The notes beneath the pieces were generated by a model. The model saw only the letters and a program-made list of their open reading frames with translations. It did not search any database and was not told where the DNA came from. Positions 37,490 to 45,749 of a stretch of DNA of 64,000 nt are shown here, piece after piece (positions within the stretch are counted from its first letter, which is position 1; each line of letters begins with the position of its first letter). Origin of the DNA: Rhizobium leguminosarum bv. viciae USDA 2370 (GTDB taxonomy: Bacteria; Pseudomonadota; Alphaproteobacteria; Rhizobiales; Rhizobiaceae); NCBI RefSeq assembly GCF_002008365.1, contig NZ_MRDL01000046.1, positions 40,035 through 104,034 on the forward strand, in the 5' to 3' direction. The position numbers and the translations under genes were made by a program.

Positions 37490-38194
37490 TTACGCCTTCA
37501 CCGCCTGCGGAATGGCGCGGCGATGTCGGGACAGCGAATATTCGAGCAGAGCCATGCCCTGCAGGATGATGAAGTTGAGGACGAGATAGATGATCGCCGC
37601 ACAGAGAAAGACTTCCATCGTGCGGTAGGTCTGCGAGATCAGCCGCTGCGCCACCCCGGTTACTTCCCAGACGGTGACAAGGCTTGCGAGCGCCGTCGAC
37701 TTCATCATTAGCACGATCTCGGTGGAATAGGCCGGCAGCGCGTGACGGAAGGCAATCGGAGCCAGGATACGGCGCACCAGCAGGAAGCCGGACATGCCGA
37801 TCGAGCGTGCCGCTTCGATCTCCTTCGGCGAGACGGCGCGAATGCCGCCACGGAAAATCTCCGCCGTGTAGCCGGCGGTGCAGAGCGCCAGCGACAGCAC
37901 GGCGCAGACCATCGGCTCGCGCAGGAACGGCCAGAGGAAGGAATAGCGGATGACGCCGAACTGGCCGAGGCCATAGAATACCAGGAACATCTGGATCAAA
38001 AGCGGCGAGCCGCGGAAGATGAAGATATAGCCTTTGGCGAAACCCGAAAGCACCGGGTTGCCGCTGGTCCGCATCCAGACGATGACAAGCGCCAGCAGGC
38101 CGCCGGAGACGATCGACAGGGAAAACAGGATGAGCGTCGTCGGTACGGCCTTGAGCAGGGTGACCATGGTCGAGGCGATGAAGGTGAAATCCAT
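37490..38194 (-). CDS. hisM: Polar amino acid ABC permease (HisM-like)
   Basis: A 234-residue inner-membrane permease with five hydrophobic segments and the HisMQ-type signature EIEAARSIGMSGFLLVRRI with AFRHALPAYSTE. The start at 38194 is supported by AAGGAGG. It begins 10 bases after the HisQ-like gene and forms a heterodimeric channel with it. Transport of histidine-like amino acids is inferred from context. Confidence 0.88.
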   Translation of the reverse strand: MDFTFIASTMVTLLKAVPTTLILFSLSIVSGGLLALVIVWMRTSGNPVLSGFAKGYIFIFRGSPLLIQMFLVFYGLGQFGVIRYSFLWPFLREPMVCAVLSLALCTAGYTAEIFRGGIRAVSPKEIEAARSIGMSGFLLVRRILAPIAFRHALPAYSTEIVLMMKSTALASLVTVWEVTGVAQRLISQTYRTMEVFLCAAIIYLVLNFIILQGMALLEYSLSRHRRAIPQAVKA

Positions 38195-38204
38195 TGTCGC
38201 CTCC

Positions 38205-38930
38205 TTACGCCTGGCCCATGGCGGATGCCGGCATGCTGCGATTGGCGCGGCGCTCCGCCCCGTTGAAGATGCGGTCCGAAAGGCTGGTCAGGAGCAGATA
38301 GAGGCAGCCGCCGGCAATGAAGAACAGGAAATATTGCCGGGTCGAGCCCGCCGCCACCTGGCTGGTGCGCATCAGTTCTGCAAGACCGGTGACGGAGACC
38401 AGCGCCGAATCCTTGAGACTGAGCTGCCAGACGTTACCGAGGCCGGGAATGGCGAGGCGAAACACCTGCGGCATGATGATGCGGCGAAGGCGCATGCCGC
38501 GATGCATGCCGATCGCCGAGGCGGCCTCAAGCTCGCCCTTGGAGATGGCGAGAAATGAGCCGCGGAAGACCTCCGCCTGGTAGGCGCCGGAGATGATGCC
38601 GACGGCAAGAGCGCCGGCGACAAAGGAGGGCAAGCCGAGGAACCCCTCGTAACCCATTGCCTGGCCGATAGAGGTGACGGCCGACGAGCCGCCGAAATAG
38701 ATGAGATAGATGATCAGCAGTTCCGGCACGCCGCGAAACACGGTCGTATAGACGTTGCCGAGCGTGACGAGGATAAGATTGCCGGAGAGTTTCGCGGCTG
38801 CGACAATCGCGCCAAGCACTGCGCCGATCGCCAGCGCCGTCGCCGTGACAGCCAGCGTCATCAAGGCGGCGGCAATAAGCAACGCGCCCCATCCCGTCGA
38901 GCCGAAGCCGAGAAGTTCCAAGCTTGCCAT
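38205..38930 (-). CDS. hisQ: Polar amino acid ABC permease (HisQ-like)
   Basis: A 241-residue inner-membrane permease of the HisM/HisQ type. The PAAT permease signature is GELEAASAIGMHRGMRLRRI; membrane helices lie at about 15-40, 60-80, 90-115, 155-180 and 200-222. The ribosome binding site is poor (GGGGAACGGA). It follows the binding-protein gene after 105 bases. It pairs with the HisM-like protein. Confidence 0.88.
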   Translation of the reverse strand: MASLELLGFGSTGWGALLIAAALMTLAVTATALAIGAVLGAIVAAAKLSGNLILVTLGNVYTTVFRGVPELLIIYLIYFGGSSAVTSIGQAMGYEGFLGLPSFVAGALAVGIISGAYQAEVFRGSFLAISKGELEAASAIGMHRGMRLRRIIMPQVFRLAIPGLGNVWQLSLKDSALVSVTGLAELMRTSQVAAGSTRQYFLFFIAGGCLYLLLTSLSDRIFNGAERRANRSMPASAMGQA

Positions 38931-39035
38931 ATCGTCCGTTCCCCGTCCGTGGCAGTGTTTTGCGGATTGACAATAGCATGCGGTCTCCGGCGATAAAGCC
39001 GGAGACCGGTGTTTGCGGCCGAAAGGCCGAAACGC

Positions 39036-39875
39036 TTATTGCGGGCTGACGTCGACCTTGAACCACTTCATCGAGAGGTTCTTGATGGTGCCGTCGGCAA
39101 GTGCGGACTTGATCGCTTCGCTGAACTTGTCGCGCAGATCCGTATCGGCCTTGCGGACACCAAGGCCTTCGCCCTCGCCCCAGATCGAACCGGCGATCTC
39201 GGGGCCGGTGAAGTCGAGCGCGCCGTTGGCGGACGCAAAGGCATTGTTGAAATAGACGGCATCGTCGAAGCCGAGGTCGATGCGGCCGTTCTGCAGGTCG
39301 AGGTCGCGGTCGGCACCGGTCTTGTATTCGCGGATCTCGGCAATATCGCCGAAATTGTCATAGACGAACTTGGCGTAGACGGTCGCCGCCTGGATGCCGA
39401 TCGTCTTGCCCTTGAAGACGGCCTTCAGCGCGTCGATCTCTTTCACGCCGGTCTGGCCGGGCGTCATCTTGATCGTGGTGCCGGTGCCGGCGGCCTTTGC
39501 CAGCGGGCTGTCCTTGGCGGTAGCAAAGGCGGCAGGCGTGGCGGCATAGGGAACCGTAAAGTCGATGACCTGCTTGCGCTCATCGGTGATCGACAGTGCA
39601 TCCATGATAACGTCGAACTTGCCGGCGTTGAGCGCCGGGATCATGCCGTCCCAGTCGGAGGCGACCAGCGTGCATTCGATCTTGGCGCGCTCGCACAGCA
39701 CTTTGGCGAGTTCCGGTTCGAAGCCCCCGAGCGTGCCGTCGGCATTGGTGAGGTTCCAGGGCGCATAGGCGCCTTCGAGGGTAATGGTCGCCTTCGTCCA
39801 GTCTTTGGAAAAGGCAGGTGCGGCGAAGGCGGAAAAAGCCGCCACGCCACAAAGCAGGATTGCGCTGAATTTCAT
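39036..39875 (-). CDS. hisJ: Polar amino acid-binding periplasmic protein (HisJ/ArgT-like)
   Basis: A 279-residue solute-binding protein (SBP_bac_3). The signal peptide ends at about residue 23 (FAAPAFS). Family motifs are GAYAPWNLTNADGTLGGFEP near the mature N-terminus and VASDWDGMIPALNAGKFDVI. The start at 39875 follows GAGGAG. It is the first gene of the operon and its promoter region contains the palindrome at 39986-39999, shared with the divergent HutC-like gene. The ligand is presumably histidine, a histidine derivative or another amino acid; sequence alone does not decide. Confidence 0.88.
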   Translation of the reverse strand: MKFSAILLCGVAAFSAFAAPAFSKDWTKATITLEGAYAPWNLTNADGTLGGFEPELAKVLCERAKIECTLVASDWDGMIPALNAGKFDVIMDALSITDERKQVIDFTVPYAATPAAFATAKDSPLAKAAGTGTTIKMTPGQTGVKEIDALKAVFKGKTIGIQAATVYAKFVYDNFGDIAEIREYKTGADRDLDLQNGRIDLGFDDAVYFNNAFASANGALDFTGPEIAGSIWGEGEGLGVRKADTDLRDKFSEAIKSALADGTIKNLSMKWFKVDVSPQ

Positions 39876-39985
39876 GTGTGAATTCTCCTCTGGAGTTGAA
39901 ACAGACCTTGCGGCACCACGGCCGATCTTCGCCGGCTTGCCCTTTCCTGTCCTATTTCTGTTTCAAGGACCGATTGGGAGGTTGT

Positions 39986-39999
39986 ATATGGTACCATAT
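39986..39999. promoter_or_regulatory. Probable operator of the HutC-like regulator
   Basis: A perfect 14-bp palindrome, ATATGGTACCATAT, in the 196-base gap between the binding-protein gene and the divergent HutC-like gene. A partly matching site, GTTGTATATGGGACCGTGTA, lies at 40841-40860 just after that gene. GntR/HutC regulators bind palindromes in such positions, so control of the ABC operon and of its own gene is likely. Confidence 0.6.
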
Positions 40000-40071
40000 G
40001 AGATATTTTGTGATATGCAAGAGGAAAGTCGAATTATGTGGCGAATTCCATTCGTGCAAAAGGAATAGGCA

Positions 40072-40827
40072 ATGAAGCGTCCCGGCGAGATGAAGCGCGA
40101 ACTGGCGGAAAATGATAGCACCCCGCTCTATGCCGGCGTCAAGCAGGTGATCCTCGACCGCATCCAGAGCGGCGAATGGCCGCCGAAATATCGCGTGCCC
40201 TCGGAAAACGAGCTGGTCGTCGAGCTCGGCGTCAGCAAGATGACCGCCAATCGGGCGCTGCGCGAACTTGCCAACGAAGGCGAACTCGTCCGCATCCAGG
40301 GCGTCGGCTCCTTCGTTGCCGAGCGCAAGGGTTATTCGGCACTGTTCGAGGTCCGCAACATTGCCGAGGAAATCGCCGAACGCGGTCATGTCCACGAGGC
40401 CTCGGTCGTTGTTCTCGCCCAGGAAACCGCCTCTCCAGAGGTTGCCGACGCGCTGGAACTGCCGATTGGTGCTGCGGTTTTCCATTCGCTGATCGTCCAC
40501 AGCGAAAACGGTGTTCCCGTGCAGATCGAGGACCGCTTCGTCCATCCGGAGGCCGCGCCTGAATATCTCGACCAGGATTTTTCGACGCTGACGCCGAACG
40601 CTTATCTGACGGCTGCGGCCCCGCTCAGCGGCTCCGAACACGTCGTCGAGGCGGCGATGCCGCAGGCATGGGAATGCAAGCTGCTGACCATCATGAAGAC
40701 CGAACCGTGCCTGACAATCCGCCGCCGCACATGGTCGGCAAAGCAGGTGGTCTCGACCGCACGTCTCGTCTATCCAGGCCACCGCTATCGCTTGGAAGCC
40801 CGTAGTGGCAAGATGTTCGAGGAATGA
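40072..40827 (+). CDS. GntR-family regulator, HutC type (copy 1)
   Basis: A 251-residue repressor. The N-terminal winged helix-turn-helix of the GntR family spans about 18-85 (YAGVKQVILDRIQSGEWPPK; SENELVVELGVSKMTANRAL). A UTRA ligand-binding domain follows at about 105-245, including VQIEDRFVHPEAAPEYL. It matches the histidine-utilisation repressor HutC, whose effector is urocanate in characterised systems, but another HutC-type gene lies at 45750 beside the true hut genes. This copy is more likely dedicated to the divergent ABC/HutH-like operon. The start at 40072 follows AGGAATAGG. Confidence 0.85.
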   Translation: MKRPGEMKRELAENDSTPLYAGVKQVILDRIQSGEWPPKYRVPSENELVVELGVSKMTANRALRELANEGELVRIQGVGSFVAERKGYSALFEVRNIAEEIAERGHVHEASVVVLAQETASPEVADALELPIGAAVFHSLIVHSENGVPVQIEDRFVHPEAAPEYLDQDFSTLTPNAYLTAAAPLSGSEHVVEAAMPQAWECKLLTIMKTEPCLTIRRRTWSAKQVVSTARLVYPGHRYRLEARSGKMFEE

Positions 40828-41277
40828 AAACACCCGTGATGTTGTATATGGGACCGTGTAGGCCGCGCCGTCGCCAGGAGCGGGTGTAAACGGCAGCGGC
40901 CGCACTGCTTGACCGAGGAAACAGCGTCCTTGGCGGAGACTTATCACGGCGTGTGAAAATAAGCGGAGGAGACTTTTTACAAGCTAGGCAATAACGCATG
41001 GACAAGGCGTGGGCCGAGTCAGTGCCGAGACAACCGCCGCACGCCAATGATTGTCCGTTTCGACGGAGGTCGGATCTTCTTCTCCTTGTTGCGTCGGGCC
41101 CCGGGCATGCCTAGTTGAAGCCCGACGGATAGTCTTGCTCGAGATCGGACTAGGGCTGGCGCCCTTGCCCTCGTGAGTCGCGGGATCTCGGGCGGCACCT
41201 GCATCAGTCCCCGGTTCCCTTGCGTGTGGCCGGAAGGTATCTATTGTCGACGAATGCCGGGTGGTTGGGAGTAGGTA
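40828..41277. other. Intergenic stretch, 450 bases
   Basis: Besides the half-operator-like site at 40841-40860 I find nothing firm here. Short open frames on both strands are arginine- and proline-rich and not convincing. Remnants of an unrecognised gene cannot be excluded. Confidence 0.4.
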
Positions 41278-42345
41278 ATGTCGGCAGTGCCGTTCTCAAA
41301 GATTTCGACGCCGCTCAACGCGCTGTTCGCTGCAATCGGTCTCCTGGTCGTTGCCGCACTGACGACGCAGGGCCTTACTGGACAGGAGAGGCTTGTCTTT
41401 GAGCTGCTACTTGCGGCAATTTGGCTGGCCTATGTCCTCCAATTGAGCGGCACATTGCTTTCACGGCGAGACCGCTTGTCGGGCGGGATGCCGGCCCTCG
41501 TGATCGATTTTCTCGCGGTTCTAGTTCCGGCTGCTGCATTCTTGTTCGTCGGGTCCCGTGATCGAAACCTCTATTGCGCCATTTGGCTTCTCAAGCCGTT
41601 GCGCGACTCGACCTTCTTCAGGCTGCTGGCAAAGGTGGTTGCGAATGAATCGCGCAATCTGCTTGGCGTGACATCGGTGTTCGGCATCGTTCTTTTTGGT
41701 GCTGCGTTGGCCGGTTATATCATCGAGCGAGACGTCCAGCCCGATAGGTTCGGCAGCATTCCGCAGGCGATGTGGTGGGCGGTCGTGACGCTGTCGACGA
41801 CCGGCTACGGCGACGAGATCCCGCAGACCCTCGCAGGTCGCGTTCTGGCCGGATTGGTGATGATGAGCGGGATCGGTATTTTTGCACTTTGGGCCGGCAT
41901 CCTCGCCACCGGCTTCTACGAAGAGGTTCGCCGCCAAGACTTCGTTCGCAATTGGCAGTTGGTCGCTGCCGTACCCCTGTTCCAGAAGCTTGGTTCCGCT
42001 GCACTGATAGAGATCGTTCGGGCGCTGCGAACGCGCATTGTCCCCTCGGGTGCCGTGATCTGCCGCAAGGGCGATGTTGGCGATCAGATGTTCTTCATTG
42101 TCGAGGGGCGGGTCACCGTGGCGACACCCGACCATCCGGTGGAACTCGGTGCCGGAAACTTCTTTGGCGAGATGGCGCTAATCAGTGGCGAACCTCGCTC
42201 AGCGACGGTCAGCGCAGCAACCGAGGTATCGCTGCTGTCGCTCTACGCCGTGGATTTCCAGCTGTTGTCGAGCAGCAGTCCGGAGATCGCGGAGACCATC
42301 CGCAAGACGGCGCTGGAGCGGCGGGGCGGGCCGCCGAAGGAATAA
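41278..42345 (+). CDS. Cyclic-nucleotide-gated K+ channel (MlotiK1-like)
   Basis: A 355-residue six-helix potassium channel, the same length as MlotiK1 of Mesorhizobium loti and very similar along its whole length. Helices S1-S4 lie within 10-125, the pore helix reads AMWWAVVTLS, and the selectivity filter is TTGYGD (174-179). A short C-linker (RRQDFVRNWQLVAAVPLFQK) leads to the cNMP-binding domain at about 225-345, with the phosphate-binding GNFFGEMALISGEPRSATVS. It should open on cAMP binding and conduct K+. The start at 41278 follows GGGAG. It is monocistronic; the next feature is a broken gene. Confidence 0.92.
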   Translation: MSAVPFSKISTPLNALFAAIGLLVVAALTTQGLTGQERLVFELLLAAIWLAYVLQLSGTLLSRRDRLSGGMPALVIDFLAVLVPAAAFLFVGSRDRNLYCAIWLLKPLRDSTFFRLLAKVVANESRNLLGVTSVFGIVLFGAALAGYIIERDVQPDRFGSIPQAMWWAVVTLSTTGYGDEIPQTLAGRVLAGLVMMSGIGIFALWAGILATGFYEEVRRQDFVRNWQLVAAVPLFQKLGSAALIEIVRALRTRIVPSGAVICRKGDVGDQMFFIVEGRVTVATPDHPVELGAGNFFGEMALISGEPRSATVSAATEVSLLSLYAVDFQLLSSSSPEIAETIRKTALERRGGPPKE

Positions 42346-42649
42346 TCCAAGCCTGATGGCAGCGGCCTGGGGGTTACGCCTTGACCGGCTCATGCTCCCA
42401 GACGGTCGAAAAGCAGAGCGTCCGAGGCGTTGATTTCAACCCTGAACTTTTAACTTTGCTTTTTGATCGGCGGCTCTCCTGTGGACTGGGGCCGGGGCCG
42501 TGTTTCAAAACTAGCGCCGCTTACCGACAAATGTCCCGCAAAGTTTCCAACCACGCGATGCGATATACGAAGCCCCCAGATCAAGCTGGGTTTCTATGAT
42601 GGTAACCTACGCGCGGTATTCGATAGATCAGCAAAACCCTGTCGGCGGC
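42346..42649. other. Intergenic stretch without a supported gene
   Basis: About 300 bases between the K+ channel gene and the NAD(P)-binding pseudogene. No convincing coding sequence; the N-terminal part of the pseudogene is not recognisable here and is probably deleted. Confidence 0.4.
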
Positions 42650-42986
42650 ATCGCGCAGGAGGCGACGAAAGGCGAGGAAATCCGCGTTTCTCCCGCCCTG
42701 ATCCAGCCCATATGGTCCGGCGATGTCTCCGCAGCCGTCGCTGACGCGGCAGTCGCGGCACCCGTCAACGGCATTGTCGAAGTCGGCGGTCCGGAAGCCC
42801 TGCCGCTCGACGAACTGAATCCGCCGCTTCGTGCGCATCACCAAGGACCCGCGCAAGATCGTTCCTGACGTCCACGCTCGCTATTTCGGCATCGCCCTCA
42901 ACGACCAGTCACTGACGACAGGTAAATCCGCACGCCTCGGCTCCGTCAGCTACGAAGACTGGCTTGCCCGCCAGGTGAGCGCATAA
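42650..42986 (+). pseudogene. C-terminal remnant of an NAD(P)H-binding (NmrA/SDR-like) protein
   Basis: The first segment reads EATKGEEIRVSPALIQPIWS and NGIVEVGGPEALPLDEL. Near 42825 the frame changes to IRRFVRITKDPRKIVPDVHA, and it continues through SYEDWLARQVSA to a stop at 42984-42986. Together they match the C-terminal end of atypical short-chain dehydrogenases/NmrA-like proteins often annotated as NAD(P)-binding oxidoreductases. The N-terminal Rossmann half (GxxGxxG) is missing and a frameshift splits the rest, so no functional protein is made. Confidence 0.75.
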
Positions 42987-43102
42987 GGCAAGACGGAAAC
43001 CAGATATGCGAATTGGCGTAGCCCGCCCATGCGCACGATCTCATAAAAGCTGGCGCCGCTGCACCAATGAAAAGTCGCCCCACCCGCTTAAAGGAATACA
43101 GC

Positions 43103-44800
43103 CTATTTCATGAGCGCGGACTGTCTCAGCGCGGCATGAATATCGCTGACGACGGCAGCACCCTCGCCCACCGCCGCCGCAACCCGCTTCGTCGACCCGG
43201 CGCGCACGTCGCCGATCGCAAAGACGTTCGGCAGACTGGTTTCAAGCGCGAGCGAGGGCCGCCCAAGCTCCATCTCGACATCGGGAGTAAATCCCGTGCC
43301 GGTCCTGATGAAGCCCTTGTCATCGGTCTTGATGCGGCACTTGATCCAGTCGGTATTGGGATCTGCGCCGATGAACATGAAGACCTTGCGAAGGTCGTAA
43401 TTTGTCTCGCTCCGCTGCTGAAAATTCGTGACGGTGGCCGTCAGGCGGCCATTCTGCTCTTCGGAGAGCGCCGTCAGTTCGCATCCCACATGCATCTCCA
43501 CATTCGGCAGCGCAGCTATGCGTTCGATCAGATAGGTGGACATGGTCTCCACCAGGCTTCGGCGGATCAGGAGATGCAGGCGCCGGACCCGCGGCGCCAG
43601 AAAGGCGACAGCCTGGCCGGCCGAATTGCCGCCGCCGACAAGCGCAATATCGTCGTTTTCACAGAGCTTTGCCTCGATTGCCGAGGCCCAATAGGAAATT
43701 CCCGCTCCTTCGAAACGGGCGATGTCGGGAATGGTAGGCCTGCGGTATCGGGCACCCGAGGCGATGACGACGGTTCGCGCCTTCACCGTCCTGTCTCCAT
43801 CGAGGCGCAACATCATCGGGTCGATTGCCCGCCGGCCTGCCGCCGCCGGGGCCAGCTCGCTGACATCGAGCGGCAGGGCGATCTCCGCGCCGAACTTGAG
43901 CGCCTGGTTGAAGGCGCGGCCGGCGAGCGCTTGGCCCGAAATTCCGGTTGGAAAGCCAAGATAGTTTTCGATGCGCGAGGAACTGCCGGCCTGCCCGCCG
44001 ATCGCCCGTGCATCGATGACGATGACGCGCAGCCCTTCGGACGCGGCATAGACGGCAGCCGCCAGTCCCGAAGGTCCGGCGCCTACGATCGCCACATCAT
44101 AGAGGATGGCCGGATCGAGCTCCGGCATGATGCCGAGGCAGCAGGCGGCTTCCGCATCGGTTGGGTGTTTGAGGACGGTGCCATTCGGGCAGACCATCAG
44201 CGGCAGATCGACAGGCAGGATGCCGAGCCTCTCTACTAATGCCCGGCCCTCATGGTCGGAGGCGGCATCGAGCACGACATGCGGATAGCCGCTCCGGGAC
44301 AGAAAGCCCTGCAGCCGCGTGAGATCGCGCTCGCCGGGATGGCCGATCAGGATCGAGCCGGCGCCGCCGAACTGAATCAGTTCCACGCGCCGAAGGATAT
44401 AAGCGCGCATAATGATCTCGCCGATCTCGGCCGAACCAATGATCAGCGCCTTCAGATGGGCAGCATCGAAGGCCAGCGCCACACATCCTTCCGGCCCCGC
44501 ACGCCCGCCGGCAAGCAGCGGCCTTCCGGAGAGCTGGCTGACCTCTCCTGAAAACTGCCCCTCGCCATGGCTGGTGATCAAGACTTCCGGCGTCGACAGT
44601 CCGTCATGCCGGAAAGCATCCAGGCGGCCGGAAAGGACCAGCCATGCCGGCGCATTCCGGCCACCGATCTGGTAGACAACCTCACCGGGAGCAAATGTAT
44701 GCGGCCCGCCGCTGGCAAAGCGCCTCGCCATCTGAACCTGCGCGGCGCTCAGCACCGGAAACATCTGATAGCGGCGGGATTCCAGATTATCGGCGGTCAT
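43103..44800 (-). CDS. cNMP-binding thioredoxin-reductase-like FAD oxidoreductase without CxxC
   Basis: A 565-residue fusion. A cyclic-nucleotide-binding-type domain covers about 12-130. A linker with a thioredoxin-like fold follows (about 140-230, including VVLDAASDHEGRALVERLGI). A two-dinucleotide-binding flavoprotein occupies 240-560: FAD motif VAIVGAGPSGLAAAVYAA, GGQAGSSSRIENYLGFP, NADPH motif VGGGNSAGQA and FAIGDVRAGSTKRVAAAVGE. The redox-active CATC of thioredoxin reductase is replaced (ISYWASAIEAKLC), so it is not a normal thioredoxin reductase. The start at 44800 follows GAGGG. It lies 10 bases after the UBP zinc-finger gene. Such fusions are known in rhizobia but lack an established reaction. 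Confidence 0.85.
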   Translation of the reverse strand: MTADNLESRRYQMFPVLSAAQVQMARRFASGGPHTFAPGEVVYQIGGRNAPAWLVLSGRLDAFRHDGLSTPEVLITSHGEGQFSGEVSQLSGRPLLAGGRAGPEGCVALAFDAAHLKALIIGSAEIGEIIMRAYILRRVELIQFGGAGSILIGHPGERDLTRLQGFLSRSGYPHVVLDAASDHEGRALVERLGILPVDLPLMVCPNGTVLKHPTDAEAACCLGIMPELDPAILYDVAIVGAGPSGLAAAVYAASEGLRVIVIDARAIGGQAGSSSRIENYLGFPTGISGQALAGRAFNQALKFGAEIALPLDVSELAPAAAGRRAIDPMMLRLDGDRTVKARTVVIASGARYRRPTIPDIARFEGAGISYWASAIEAKLCENDDIALVGGGNSAGQAVAFLAPRVRRLHLLIRRSLVETMSTYLIERIAALPNVEMHVGCELTALSEEQNGRLTATVTNFQQRSETNYDLRKVFMFIGADPNTDWIKCRIKTDDKGFIRTGTGFTPDVEMELGRPSLALETSLPNVFAIGDVRAGSTKRVAAAVGEGAAVVSDIHAALRQSALMK

Positions 44801-44810
44801 GTCGAAGCCC

Positions 44811-45113
44811 TCAATAAAAGCTTGGGATCGGGCCGCGCTGCGGCGTCTGATCGGGAAGCTCCACCATGATCTGGTCGAGATAGCACCAGCCCCAGCCTTC
44901 GGGCGGGTCATAGCCCTCGATAATCGGATGTCCCGTGGCGTGAAAATGCGCCGTCGCATGCTTGCCTATGGATTGATCGCAGCATCCGACATGGCCGCAT
45001 TCCCGGCACAGGCGAAGATGCACCCATTCCTGGCCAATCTCCAGGCATTCTTCGCAACCAAGCGTCCTTGGCGTCACGGATCGCACACCTGCGACATGCT
45101 TACATCCCGACAT
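44811..45113 (-). CDS. UBP-type zinc-finger protein
   Basis: A 100-residue protein consisting almost entirely of a UBP (ubiquitin-specific-protease type) zinc finger. The ordered ligands are visible: C-H in SGCKHV, CEEC, CRECGHVGCCDQS, and His in KHATAHFHATGHP. In eukaryotes this domain binds the C-terminal Gly-Gly of ubiquitin; bacterial versions have no known ubiquitin partner. The start at 45113 follows CGGAGAAG. It is the first gene of a two-gene operon with the cNMP-binding flavoprotein, a pairing that suggests a shared regulatory or redox role. Confidence 0.88.
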   Translation of the reverse strand: MSGCKHVAGVRSVTPRTLGCEECLEIGQEWVHLRLCRECGHVGCCDQSIGKHATAHFHATGHPIIEGYDPPEGWGWCYLDQIMVELPDQTPQRGPIPSFY

Positions 45114-45237
45114 CTGCTTCTCCGGTGGTGATTGAAGGCTGCCCCTGCCGGAAGAACATAGATCACGAGGCGATTTTCTCCATCGATACGCAAGGATAGA
45201 AATGCACTTCCGCATCCACTGCCGCCGTGTTCCCACA

Positions 45238-45662
45238 ACGTTCTTCAGCTTCGAAGTGGCACCTTCATTTGCAAGCCCAGGGCCAAGATGACAACCGCCT
45301 CTGGGAGGTGGCGGTTCTGTTCCACTTGCGCGATGCTTTCCGCTCCGGCGACGTCTGGCTCGACCACTCTCGCCGCTACGGTAACCTGAAGCAGGTGTTG
45401 GTGCCGATGATTACGGCACAGGCTAATGCAAAACTGGCCGTGCCGCTCGATCCGAAGCATGTCTGACCGCAAGACGCGCCTCGCCGATGGACTGAAGCGG
45501 CTGGCGCAAGCGGCGCGCAACGGCACGATCCCGCATGGCAGCATCGAGGATGGAACCTTGCGGATCGACCGGCTGACGGCGGACGTTCCGGACGACAGCG
45601 CCGAGGAGCTGATACTCCGTGATGGCCAACACTACCGGATCGCCGGGGAAGGCGGACGGTGA
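45238..45662 (+). pseudogene. Tn3-family transposase fragment
   Basis: Two frames carry consecutive parts of a Tn3-type TnpA. The first has WEVAVLFHLRDAFRSGDVWL, then HSRRYGNLKQVLVPM and AQANAKLAVPLDPKH. The second, shifted near 45460, has DRKTRLADGLKRLAQAARNG and IEDGTLRIDRLTADVPD. Both the N-terminal half and the C-terminal catalytic part are missing. No resolvase or terminal inverted repeats are seen. This is a relic of a transposon lying beside the hut region. Confidence 0.8.
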
Positions 45663-45749
45663 TGATGCTGGCCACCATGCCCGGCGGTTCCCGCGGCATG
45701 GGCTGGGTTTCGACGGATGCAGCGGCAACGGCCGGTTAGATCGGGTTAA

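Noticed and set aside
41019..41204. A small basic minus-strand frame between hutC copy 1 and the K+ channel
   Set aside because: Arg/Pro-rich, no ribosome binding site or family; random high-GC frame is more likely.
43103..44800. Calling the flavoprotein a thioredoxin reductase
   Set aside because: The CxxC motif required for thioredoxin reduction is absent, so that name would be misleading.
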